64,000 bases of DNA from Bacteroidota bacterium (GTDB taxonomy: Bacteria; Bacteroidota; Bacteroidia; AKYH767-A; OLB10): contig JADKJB010000008.1 of assembly GCA_016722525.1 (NCBI GenBank), forward strand, positions 124,001 through 188,000, written 5' to 3'. The position numbers and the translations under genes were made by a program. The notes under the pieces were generated by a model. It worked only from the letters and a program-made list of their open reading frames with translations. It made no database searches and was not told the DNA's origin. Below, one piece after another: positions 19,694-29,138 of this stretch (the stretch's first letter is position 1; each line of letters begins with the position of its first letter).

Positions 19694-21211
19694 ATGAAAA
19701 TAAAACGATTAATTGTTTTTGTAATATTTGTAATTTGCAATATGACTACTTTTGGCCAAAAACGTAATGCTGTGTGGTGTTTTGGTGATAAAAGTGGTAT
19801 CGATTTTAATGCTTTGAACTCGCCAGTTCCAATAGTAAGTGCATTAAATACACGTGGAAGCTCCACTTCGATTTGTGATACATCAGGTCAGTTGTTGTTT
19901 TATTCAGCTTATGATACAACATCAATAATTTCAGGAACAGACCCTGTCACTATTTATAATAGAAATCATGTGGTCATGAGTAATGGGGATTCAATGAAAG
20001 GAGGAGTGGGGTATAATGAAGAGGTTATTATTCCTGATCCTGCTAATACAAATTTATTTTATTTTTTCCACATTGGGGTTACTCTTTTTTTTGGAATTTT
20101 TTACTCAATAGTAGATATCAGTCATAACGGAGGTCTCGGAGTTGTGACACAAAAAAACATACAACTGCAAACCTTTGCCAATGTAGATTGCCTTAATGCC
20201 ATTAAACACGGTAATGGCCGGGATTGGTGGGTTATTTTTAGGGAAAGTGGTGGAACGCCTGGGAATCCGAATAGCGATTTTTATCAATATCTTATCACAC
20301 CTGCTGGTATTAGTAATGTGTCCGCTCAAAATGTTGGTTCAACAAACTCAACAAATTTAGGCAAAATTACTTTTAGTAAATCTGGGGATAAAATGATTTA
20401 CAATAGCTATAGAGGTATGATTGAGCTGTATGATTATAATAGATGTACAGGAATAATTAGTAATCCAATCACTTTATTTCAGGAAACTATTTTACCACCA
20501 TACAACCATTTTTGGGGAAGTGAATTCTCACCTGACGGGAGTAAACTATATGTTACCATCAGTGATCAAACCAGCTATTTATTTCAATTTGATTTAAATG
20601 CGCCTAATATAGCCGGTTCTATAGATACATTATGGTCTACAAACTTTCCAGGTGAAGCAATTGGGGGTTTAAAACGAGGTCCCGATGGTAAAATATATGA
20701 GAGCGGTCCTTATACCAGTCCTCCATTTTTTGTTTATCCTTACCCAGACCGTGTTTACAATATGTATAATATGAATTTAGGTATCATCAATTCGCCGGAT
20801 AGTTTAGGTGCTGCTTGTGATTTTCAACCTTATTCATTTTACCTTGGAGGAAAAAGTACCTATTGGGGTTTACCAAACAATCCCGATTACGATTTGGGTC
20901 CGCTCATTGGAAGTTCGTGTGATTCGTTAACGGCAGTGCAGGAAAATGTACTTAATAACACAAATGCTACTTTAAACTTGTATTATCACCCAGGTTGGAA
21001 AACACTTTTTGTGAATGCACAAAACTTAAAGGGAACCAAAGGCACTATAAAAATTTACGATACCCAGGGTAATATCATTTATACCTCACTCTGCGGCATA
21101 CAGCCACCCTATTTCACCAAAGATATTGCACTGCCAGGACTGGCACAAGGTGTTTATGTGGTGCAACTTCAAACTGAGAAGGAAATATTGAATGGTAAGT
21201 TTGTTAAATGA
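19694..21211 (+). CDS. Secreted beta-propeller-like protein with T9SS type A domain (tandem copy 1, intact)
   Basis: 505 residues. The signal peptide ends at TTFGQ (about residue 22), then comes the family mark AVWCFGDKSGIDFN. Repeats such as EFSPDGSKLYVTIS and GGLKRGPDGKIY suggest a beta-propeller. The C-terminal ~80 residues are a T9SS sorting domain (TIKIYDTQGNIIY ... LAQGVYVVQLQTEKE, basic end). It begins 12 bases after the giant gene and is followed by two damaged copies of itself. It is probably exported to the surface; ligand unknown. Confidence 0.82.
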   Translation: MKIKRLIVFVIFVICNMTTFGQKRNAVWCFGDKSGIDFNALNSPVPIVSALNTRGSSTSICDTSGQLLFYSAYDTTSIISGTDPVTIYNRNHVVMSNGDSMKGGVGYNEEVIIPDPANTNLFYFFHIGVTLFFGIFYSIVDISHNGGLGVVTQKNIQLQTFANVDCLNAIKHGNGRDWWVIFRESGGTPGNPNSDFYQYLITPAGISNVSAQNVGSTNSTNLGKITFSKSGDKMIYNSYRGMIELYDYNRCTGIISNPITLFQETILPPYNHFWGSEFSPDGSKLYVTISDQTSYLFQFDLNAPNIAGSIDTLWSTNFPGEAIGGLKRGPDGKIYESGPYTSPPFFVYPYPDRVYNMYNMNLGIINSPDSLGAACDFQPYSFYLGGKSTYWGLPNNPDYDLGPLIGSSCDSLTAVQENVLNNTNATLNLYYHPGWKTLFVNAQNLKGTKGTIKIYDTQGNIIYTSLCGIQPPYFTKDIALPGLAQGVYVVQLQTEKEILNGKFVK

Positions 21212-21228
21212 TTTTAATTTTTTATTTT

Positions 21229-21490
21229 GAGACTTGACTTCTTATTAATTTAGGCGAAGCAATAAAATGATATATACATTTATGTTTAAGCATTCCTGTT
21301 TTATTTAAATTTTAGTATTCAAGTCGGTAACTAAAAAATTATAGTTTAGAAATGATCAACATCACCAACAAAATAAAACCCGCCCCATCGCCGTGAGAAA
21401 TGTTGTATTAATTGTATTTGCTTTGCTTATAAATGTTTTGGGATATTCTCAAAAAACAAACAATGTGTGGTGTTTTGGTGATAGTGCAGG
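21229..21490 (+). repeat. Tandem duplication spacer, first copy
   Basis: The intergenic block and 5' coding region between copies 1 and 2 recurs almost base for base at 22892-23150. The offset is about 1,662 bases (start codons 21393 and 23054), which is the repeat unit. Confidence 0.85.
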
Positions 21491-22875
21491 AATTAATTTT
21501 AATAATGCCAATATACTTACTGGAACTAGCAATGTTAAATCGAGAGGTAGCGCCATTTCAATTGCAGATTCTAGTGGGCAATTACTATTTTATGCATTTA
21601 CCAGAGCTGAATTTTAGGGAACTCAGCTAGAGTATTTAACGGATCTAATCAACTAATTCAAAATGGAGATTCCGTTGTAGGAGAAGGTTGGTATCACGAA
21701 CTATGATAATACCTAATCCGAGGAAACGATTCAATTTATTATTTATTTTCAATAGGTGTTACAGGAAGTAGTCAGGCAGGATTGTATTATGCTCAAGTTG
21801 ACATGAATTCCAATAACGGCCAGGGCGCAGTGATTCAAAAAAACATTCAGCTCCAGAATTTCGAGATGGTTGATTGTCTGACTGCAATAAAGCATGGCAA
21901 TGGAAGAGATTGGTGGATTGTTTTTAGGAAATTTGATCCCTTTGGCAGCAATTCAAAATATTATTCCTATTTAATTTCTCCAGTGGGAATTAGTGCTGTG
22001 AGTATTCAAAATATTGGTGCGCAAAATTCAACAAATTCAGGAAGAATTTCATTTAATTCAAATGGAAACAATATGGCATATCTAAATTATAAAGGTTTTA
22101 GAATTATTTGATTTTCGACAGATGCTCAGGAATGTTGATTAATCCATTAACAGGCATAATGAAAACACTCAGACCACCACCATGATTCATGGAGTCCTGA
22201 ATTTTCTCCTTCAGGAGATTTATATGTAATAGATTTCTGAACTTGCACACTGATTCATACGGTTATACCAGTATGACTTAGTGCTACTAACATTGCGACA
22301 AGCAAAGATACATTATGGTCCACATCTTTTATGATTACCATTGATCAATTAAAACGAGCTCCGATAACAAAATATACCTTGCTACAAATTATTATCAAAT
22401 ATATCCTTACGCCGATTCAATGTACAATTATATTAATATGAATTTGTCGGTGATTAATTGGATAGTCTTAGGCGAAGCCTGTGACCTTCAACCTTTTAGT
22501 TTTTTTCTTGGAGGGAAACGTGCTTATGCAGGCCTCCCCAACAACCCCGATTACGATTTGGGTCCGCTAGTTGGCAGTGCTTGTGATTCGTTAACGGCAG
22601 TGCAGGAAAATGAACTCATTAACACGAATGCTACTTTAAACTTATATTTCAACCATGGTTGGAAAACACTTTTTGTGAATGCACAAAACTTAAAGGGAAC
22701 CAAAGGCACTATAAAGATTTACGATACCCAGGGTAATATCATGTATACCTCACCCTGCAGCATACAGTCACCCTATTTCACCAAAGATACTGCACTGCCA
22801 GGATTGGCACAAGGTGTTTATGTGGTGCATCTTCAAACTGAGAAGGAAATATTGAATCGTAAGTTTGTTAAATGA
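21393..22875 (+). pseudogene. T9SS beta-propeller-like protein, tandem copy 2 (disrupted)
   Basis: Homologous to copy 1 along its length: start segment NVWCFGDSAGINFNN, middle DMNSNNGQGAVIQKNIQLQ with KHGNGRDWWIVFRK, and an almost identical T9SS end. Open segments are 21393-21617, 21782-22111 and 22420-22875. Between them several indels and stops break the frame. The apparent start is GTG at 21393; an ATG at 21352 (MINITNKIKPAPSP, then stop) may be the true start with one more indel. The T9SS tail is nearly identical to that of copy 1, so the duplication is recent. It is either a pseudogene or a badly resolved repeat in the assembly. Confidence 0.75.
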
Positions 22876-22891
22876 TTTTAATTTTTTATTT

Positions 22892-23150
22892 TGAGACTCG
22901 ACTTCTTATTAATTTGCTGAAGCAATAAATGATGTATACATTTATGTTAAAGCATTTCTGTTTTATTTAAATTTTAGTATTCATGTCGGTAACTAAAAAT
23001 TATAGTTTAGAAATGATCAACATCACCAACAAAATAAAACCCGCCCCATCGCCGTGAGAAATGTTGTATTAATTGTATTTGCTTTGCTTATAAAATTTTT
23101 GGGATACTTCAAAAAGAAACAATGTATGGTGTTTGGGGATAGTGCAATAA
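22892..23150 (+). repeat. Tandem duplication spacer, second copy
   Basis: Near-identical to 21229-21490, including the AAATGATCAACATCACC leader and the GTG start region. Differences are mostly missing single bases. Confidence 0.85.
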
Positions 23151-24547
23151 ATTTTAATACACTGCCTAATCCAATTTTCACATCATTGATGCGAGAGGTA
23201 GTTGTGCTACCATCTCAGACACAAGTGGACAATTGCTTTTATGCTGCATACAAGAGCAATTCGTTTTACTTGAAAGTGATCCATTAATGAATAATCGAAT
23301 TAGATCAGATAATCACAAATGGTAATAACCTTGTAGGAGAAGGTTGGTATCATGAACTTAGTATATTACCATTTCCATCAGTTGATTCTCTATATTACTT
23401 AGTTTCTGAAGTGAAGTGAATTAGTATCTTGGATTGTATTACTTATCGTTGATTGATATGCCATTCAATGGCGGCCAGGGCGCAGTGATTCAAAACATCT
23501 AACTCCAGAATTTCAAGATGGTAGATTGTTTGAGCGCAGAAAGAAACATGGAAATGAAGAGATTGGTGGGTGGTTTTAGGAAATAATCCCTTTGGGAGAG
23601 TCTCAAAATGATTTTTATTCTTATTTCATCACTCCACTGGGAATCAGTAAGGTGATTGTTCAGAGTCAGGGTGCGTAAAATTCAACAGGCTTAGGAAAAA
23701 TTACTTTTAATTCAAATGAAACAAAATGCATATCTACTAACTATAAAGGTCTTAATTGAACTTTTTTATTTGATTTCGACTGCTGTTCCGGAATGTTATT
23801 TCTTTAACAGAACTATAAATCCGAAAACACCACACTTCTTTCCAAGACTTGGAGGCGAGCTTTCACCATCGGGAGATTTGTTGTATATTTCACCAGCGAT
23901 ACTGTTTCCAGACATTTGTTTCAGTGCAACCTGCAGTTAACATCCACATGGCCACAGCCGATACCATCTGGTCCACTTCATATCCTCAATACACGGGGGG
24001 AGATTTAAAACGTGGGCCCGATGGTAAAATTTATTTCAGTTGCGCCTATGATAATCAAATCGTATTTAATATACCCTTACCTGATAGCATTTAACATGTA
24101 AATCTGAATTTGTCGTTATTAATTTACCTGATAATTTAGGTGCTGCCTGTGACCTTCAACCCTACAGTTTTTATCTTGGAGGTAAACGCACCTACTTGGG
24201 TCTGCCCAATAACCCCGATTACGATTTGGGTCCGCTCGTTGGCAGTGCTTGTGATACTTTAGTGGGCCTTTCTCCGGATATAGAACCTGTGAAAGCAAAT
24301 CCGGAGATGTTTGTTTATTATTCACCTGCATGGCAAACTGCGTTTATTAATGCCAACAAATTGAAATCCGAAATTGTCTTATTAAAAGTTATTGATGTGC
24401 AGGGGAGAGTAGTATTTGAAGAATCGGCATCATTGTTCTTCGTTTTACTCTAAAAACTTAAATTGCAACAATTTTTCTAAAGGAATTTATTTAGTTTTGT
24501 TACAAACGGAGGGGGAGCGGTTGGTTAAAAGGTTTGTGGTGGAGTGA
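23054..24547 (+). pseudogene. T9SS beta-propeller-like protein, tandem copy 3 (heavily disrupted)
   Basis: Recognisable fragments are FGDSAINFN, the GAVIQ region, the propeller motif GGDLKRGPDGKIYFSCAYD, NNPDYDLGPLVGSACD, and a T9SS tail. Stops and frame changes occur every 50-200 bases. The tail differs from copies 1 and 2 (MFVYYSPAWQTAFINANK, IDVQGRVVFE, then in another frame SKGIYLVLLQTEGERLVKRF, stop at 24545-24547). It converges with the sugar dehydrogenase remnant. Confidence 0.7.
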
Positions 24548-24568
24548 AGAAATTCAAATTGGGATTCA

Positions 24569-25629
24569 TCACGGTGTAATCTTCCACAACACCCCGGTCG
24601 GGCTCCTTGGTCCAAAAAGTTTTTGAGTGAGAATGTAAATATCTCCATTGTCATCAATACCCATAGAATTGAGTTTTCCATTTGTTAAATTACTTTTTGA
24701 GCCATTTATTTGTGGTTCAATCCTAAGCCAGGTGCCATCACTTTTGTTTCAGACAAAACAATTTACCGGTCCAATCACCAAAAATAGTAACCGTGAAGCG
24801 AAGGGTAACTGTTCTATACATATAGCCACCACAAATACTAATACCTATATCATGATCATACTCATCAATTGGCAATTCTAATCCGTTTTTATCACAGTTT
24901 ATGGATGGTTTAAAACAATGATACCCTTCCATGATTCGCCAGCCATAATTCCCGCCTTTTTTTATGATATTGATTTCCTCATACTTATTTTGTCCAACAT
25001 CACCACAGAATAATTTTCCGGTTGTTTTGTCGAACGAAAACCTCCAGGGATTTCTTAATCCATAGGCATAAATCTCAGGTTTGCAATTTGCTTTTCCAAC
25101 AAATGGATTGTCTGTAGGAATTTCATAGGGTTTTTTACCATTCACATCAATCCTCAGTATTTTTCCCAAAAGTGTATTTAAATTTTGCCCATTTCCAATA
25201 GTACCATGCTCATCATTCGCTCCGCCTCCATCACCCAATCCAATATACAAATAGCCATCCGGACCAAATGCCAACATCCCTCCATTGTGATTACTTTCCG
25301 GCTGATTAATTTCCATGATGATTTCTTCTTTCATGGAAGCCGCATCCGGATTTTCAGTAGAAACTTGACGCAATATTCAATCCATCGAGGCGAGCAGACA
25401 CATCCATAAAAGGTTCATCAAGCAATTTGTTATTTTTAACAATTTTTATTTTACCACCTTGTTCAAATACAAACAATCTCCCGCTGCCATCATCTGGTGT
25501 TGCCATTCCTACAGGCGAGGTAAACCCAGAAGTTACTTCAATTAGTTTTATTGAAATAGAAGGGGTTTGTGAATGAATAGTTAAAAATACAACCAAAAAT
25601 GTAAATGTGATGCCTATTGATTTTCTCAT
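24569..25629 (-). pseudogene. PQQ-type sugar dehydrogenase (glucose/sorbosone dehydrogenase family), disrupted
   Basis: The signal peptide and N-terminal motif (SPVGMATPDDGSGRLFVFEQ) are followed in another frame by QPESNHNGGMLAFGPDGYLY, IGLGDGGGANDEHG, GKILRIDVNG and YGLRNPWRFSFD, all hallmarks of the soluble PQQ glucose dehydrogenase / YliI beta-propeller fold. About 50 residues expected after RLDGLN (the DERGLLG region) are absent at about 25375. A further frame change near 24745 separates the C-terminus, which ends GVLWKITP. As given, it cannot encode a full enzyme. It converges on tandem copy 3. Confidence 0.75.
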
Positions 25630-25833
25630 TTTATCCTGAGTTAAATATTTTATTCTGCAATATCTGTATTTATTTTAAAACTAAGTTCTTGATATAATCT
25701 ACACTTTAATTTACTTCTTTCTGGAAAACTGGGTCCACTTTTTTATTTGAACATCTTTTCATGATCACACCTTGCATGAGTCAACTTATTACCAAGTAAA
25801 AAATTGAATACAACTGAAATTTATTTGGCAGAT

Positions 25834-25857
25834 AGGCTCCTGTTCGGTAGCCTTTTT
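25834..25857 (+). terminator. Orphan hairpin with T run
   Basis: AGGCT (25834-25838) pairs with AGCCT (25849-25853), followed by five T (the stem uses the first). It lies within the 649-base gene-free stretch 25630-26278, where I see no coding sequence. It could end an unseen small RNA. Confidence 0.3.
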
Positions 25858-26278
25858 GCGGTTTTGAAAACCTTATTGGTAGAAGGGGTCTTTTCAGAAT
25901 GTTATTCAAGTAAATAAAATTACAACAAATATTTTTTTTCTGACCATTTTGCTTTGAAAAATGCTATCAAAATCTTTTTCACTCTATCCTATTCAGAAGA
26001 AGAATCGAATCATTTGATTAGGATTTTCTAAACAGGCTATTTTACAAATTTATACTTTTTAAATGACAAAGAGTGCTAAGCTTGTTTGATGTTCAAAATC
26101 AATTGAATATAAATTATTTTAGGACTTTTTTGTCAGATTGTTTAATGATTTATAATAGCAATGGTTTTCAGTTAGTACTATTTCACTTTGCTCATCAACA
26201 TTTTTTATTACCCACAATGCAACAAACTATTATTTTGATATGACTTGGAATGTACTAATTTTACAAAAAATCCTTATT

Positions 26279-26995
26279 ATGAAAATCAAAATCAATAGCA
26301 AAGTAAATTTATTGCTCGTTGTAGTAGCTCTATTTCTTAACTCATGCGCTAAAACTTATGTTGGTAAAGGCGATGCTGTTGCTGTAGATCGGGTTGTTGG
26401 AAAATTTAGTGCTGTAATTTTAAGTATGGACGCAACACTATATGTAACCGATAGTTTGGAGCATTCTTGCACTGTAAATGCACAACAAAATATTCAGGAA
26501 GCCATCGTAACAAGGATGGATGGAAATACACTTGTTATTACTTCAAAAGGAACTATTGTTTCTGATTCCCCAATTACTATTTATGTTAGCATGAATAGAG
26601 CAGAAAAATTTGAAGTTAATGGTTCCGGCAATATTATAGGTTCCAATACGCTGAAAAATGAGAAAATGGATTTCGAAGTAAATGGTTCTGGCAGAGCCCA
26701 AATGGACGTAGTTGCAAATTATATTGCTTGTGCCGTTACAGGTTCAGGAAATCTTGATTTATCTGGCAGAACTAATTCTTTTGATGTTGAGATAAATGGT
26801 TCCGGGAAAGTTAGTGCCTATGGTTTATCCGCACTCACTTCAAAAGCTAAAGTTACCGGCTCCGGTGAGTGTTATGTTACTGTTGGCGAAAAATTGAAAG
26901 CTTCGGTTACCGGCAGCGGAATCATAAAGTATCAAGGAAAACCTGAAGTTGTTGAATCTATTACCGGTAGCGGAATAGTTGAGAACACCAATTAA
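26279..26995 (+). CDS. GIN-domain (DUF2807) lipoprotein
   Basis: 238 residues from the ATG at 26279; an upstream in-frame TTG-type start (26240) is less likely, because the lipoprotein signal follows the ATG (MKIKINSK, hydrophobic core, lipobox LNSC with the cysteine near residue 22). The rest is a repetitive beta-helix of the GIN type with recurrent NGSG and TGSG turns (EVNGSGNI, EVNGSGRA, AVTGSGNL, EINGSGKV, KVTGSGEC, SVTGSGII). It is a probable outer-membrane-anchored adhesion-type protein of unknown role. Confidence 0.88.
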   Translation: MKIKINSKVNLLLVVVALFLNSCAKTYVGKGDAVAVDRVVGKFSAVILSMDATLYVTDSLEHSCTVNAQQNIQEAIVTRMDGNTLVITSKGTIVSDSPITIYVSMNRAEKFEVNGSGNIIGSNTLKNEKMDFEVNGSGRAQMDVVANYIACAVTGSGNLDLSGRTNSFDVEINGSGKVSAYGLSALTSKAKVTGSGECYVTVGEKLKASVTGSGIIKYQGKPEVVESITGSGIVENTN

Positions 26996-27002
26996 AATAG
27001 GT

Positions 27003-27851
27003 ATGAACTATTATAAGAAGAACAATTTTGTTTTAGTTGGTAAACATGGTAGAGAGTTCCTGGTAGATATTGTAGTGCCGGAAACTTTAGTGAGTAGTCC
27101 GGTTATTGTTTTTGCGCACGGATTTAAAGGTTTTAAAGATTGGGGTCCTTTCAATATTATAGCCGATTTTTTTGCCTCAAAAGGCTTTATCTTTTTGAAA
27201 TTCAATTTTGCTTTTAACGGTACCACGCTGGAAAGTCCGTATGATTTTGATGACCTGGAAGCATTTGGCAATAATAACTTTACTAAAGAACTTGACGATC
27301 TGGATGTAGTGATTGATTGGGTTACAAGTAATGCAGCTCGGCTCAATGCTGATATTTCAAAATTGTCACTTATTGGACACAGCCGTGGTGGTGGAATTTC
27401 CATTTTAAAAGGATTTGAAGATAATCGGATCAATAAAGTGGTCACCTGGGCATCTGTTGCTGAATTTGCCAGACATGTATCAAAAAAGGAGATCGTATCG
27501 TGGAAAAATTCCGGAGTATTGTTAATTGAAAATGCCCGAACCAAACAGATGATGCCATTATATATTCAATTGTATAATGATTATGTGAAGCATCATCGTC
27601 GTTTTAATATTAGAAATGCTGTCCGAAATTTTTCAAAGCCTTTGCTAATCGCACATGGTACCAATGATGACACTGTGCCATTTAGCCATGCCGTTGAGCT
27701 CAGTGAACTCAACAAAATGAGAAGCAAACTTTTTGCAATTAATGGGGGAGGACATACTTTTGGAGCCGCACATCCGCTTGAAAGTGATGTTTTAACAGCA
27801 CATTTTATGGAAGTGGTAATTCAAACTGAAATTTTTCTTAAAACAGTGTAA
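27003..27851 (+). CDS. Alpha/beta hydrolase (dienelactone hydrolase-like)
   Basis: 282 residues from the ATG at 27003. The oxyanion segment VIVFAHGFKGFKDWG, the nucleophile elbow LIGHSRGGG (serine in G-H-S-R-G), a late aspartate (HGTNDDTVPF) and histidine (NGGGHTFGAAHP) form the expected catalytic triad. It is cytosolic; the substrate cannot be inferred. The gene follows the GIN lipoprotein by 7 bases and may be co-transcribed. Confidence 0.88.
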   Translation: MNYYKKNNFVLVGKHGREFLVDIVVPETLVSSPVIVFAHGFKGFKDWGPFNIIADFFASKGFIFLKFNFAFNGTTLESPYDFDDLEAFGNNNFTKELDDLDVVIDWVTSNAARLNADISKLSLIGHSRGGGISILKGFEDNRINKVVTWASVAEFARHVSKKEIVSWKNSGVLLIENARTKQMMPLYIQLYNDYVKHHRRFNIRNAVRNFSKPLLIAHGTNDDTVPFSHAVELSELNKMRSKLFAINGGGHTFGAAHPLESDVLTAHFMEVVIQTEIFLKTV

Positions 27852-27940
27852 ATTAATTCTTCCCATATTCTTTTAATGAATTTGTATTTTGTTGAACATC
27901 AAGTGAACTGTTTAATTAACTTCGTGGCCTCGACGAATTC

Positions 27941-29041
27941 ATGAAAATAGCAATAGCCGGAACCAGAGGTGTTCCCAATAATTATGGTGGATTTGAGCAA
28001 TGTGCCGAATTCTTATCTGTACTTTTAGCCCAAAGAGGTCATGAAGTAACTGTTTATAGTACCCATTATCACCCTTTTCAAGAAAAAAAGTTTAATGGTG
28101 TAACAGTGCACCATTGCTATAATCCTGAACACAAAATTGGTACGGCAGGTAATTTTATTTACGATTACCTGTGCATGAAACATGCTGTAAATAATAAGTT
28201 TGATGTATTACTTGTATTAGGATACACAACCGCATCCATATTTTATCCGCTGATGAATTTTGGTTCAACTGCTTTAGTCACCAATATGGATGGCCTTGAA
28301 TGGAAACGGGATAAATGGAATTCGGTAGTAAAAAAATTGGCCAAATGGTTCGAGAAACTAGGGGCAAATTATTCTCAGTACCTGGTTTCTGACAATGAAA
28401 AAATCAGGGAATACATCCTTAAAACTTACCAAAAGGATTCTACTTTTATCGCTTATGGATGTCTCCCATTTTTAAATCCTGACGATGCAGTTCTAAAATC
28501 CTATGATGTTGAAAAGCACTCTTATGGAATCCTGATTGCAAGAATGGAAGCTGAGAATAATATTGAAATGATACTTAATGGTTTTACCAGCTCTAACGAG
28601 AAAAATAAACTTTTGGTTGTAGGTAATCCTGATACTCCCTATGGCAAGAGGATGTTGGAAACTTTTGGTAAAGATCCTAGAGTAGTTTTTACTGGCGGAA
28701 TTTATAATCTCAGTCATCTTAATAATCTGAGATATTTTTCCAATTATTATTTACATGGTCACTCAGTAGGAGGAACCAACCCATCATTATTGGAAGCAAT
28801 GGCTTCAGGCTCATTTATAATAGCCCATGGCAATGAGTTTAACCAATCTATTCTTGGAAAGGATGCTCTTTATTTCAATGATCCCCAATCTCTTCGTGAG
28901 TTATTTAATGTACACTTGCCTCAACCTGAGTTGCGAACAGTTGCTATTGCAGGAAATCTCGAAAAAGTAAAGCTTATTTATAATTGGGATAAAATTACCG
29001 ACCTTTATGAACAACTTTTTAATAAAGTAATTAAAAGGTAG
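27941..29041 (+). CDS. Glycosyltransferase family 4 with DUF1972 N-terminal domain
   Basis: 366 residues. The N-terminus (KIAIAGTRGVPNNYGGFEQ) is the DUF1972 mark seen in rhamnosyl- and other glycosyltransferases of capsule or exopolysaccharide clusters. The C-terminal Rossmann half has the GT4 E-x7-E region in HGHSVGGTNPSLLEAMASG. It is likely involved in surface polysaccharide synthesis, with the RemB/Wzi-like and WecA-like genes downstream. Confidence 0.88.
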   Translation: MKIAIAGTRGVPNNYGGFEQCAEFLSVLLAQRGHEVTVYSTHYHPFQEKKFNGVTVHHCYNPEHKIGTAGNFIYDYLCMKHAVNNKFDVLLVLGYTTASIFYPLMNFGSTALVTNMDGLEWKRDKWNSVVKKLAKWFEKLGANYSQYLVSDNEKIREYILKTYQKDSTFIAYGCLPFLNPDDAVLKSYDVEKHSYGILIARMEAENNIEMILNGFTSSNEKNKLLVVGNPDTPYGKRMLETFGKDPRVVFTGGIYNLSHLNNLRYFSNYYLHGHSVGGTNPSLLEAMASGSFIIAHGNEFNQSILGKDALYFNDPQSLRELFNVHLPQPELRTVAIAGNLEKVKLIYNWDKITDLYEQLFNKVIKR

Positions 29042-29138
29042 TTTATTCACAACCAGAGTTCACAACTTCCTGAAGAGAGTGTTTTGATTTGTAGAATATT
29101 ACTCAAATTTGTGTGAGGTCATTTGCCTGATTCAATAT

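Noticed and set aside
14661..24547. Genomic island brought in by a mobile element
   Set aside because: No integrase, transposase, attachment repeat or clear base-composition change was seen; the local tandem duplication explains the structure.
27011..27544. 177-codon minus-strand frame
   Set aside because: It is antisense to the alpha/beta hydrolase, whose catalytic motifs are clear.
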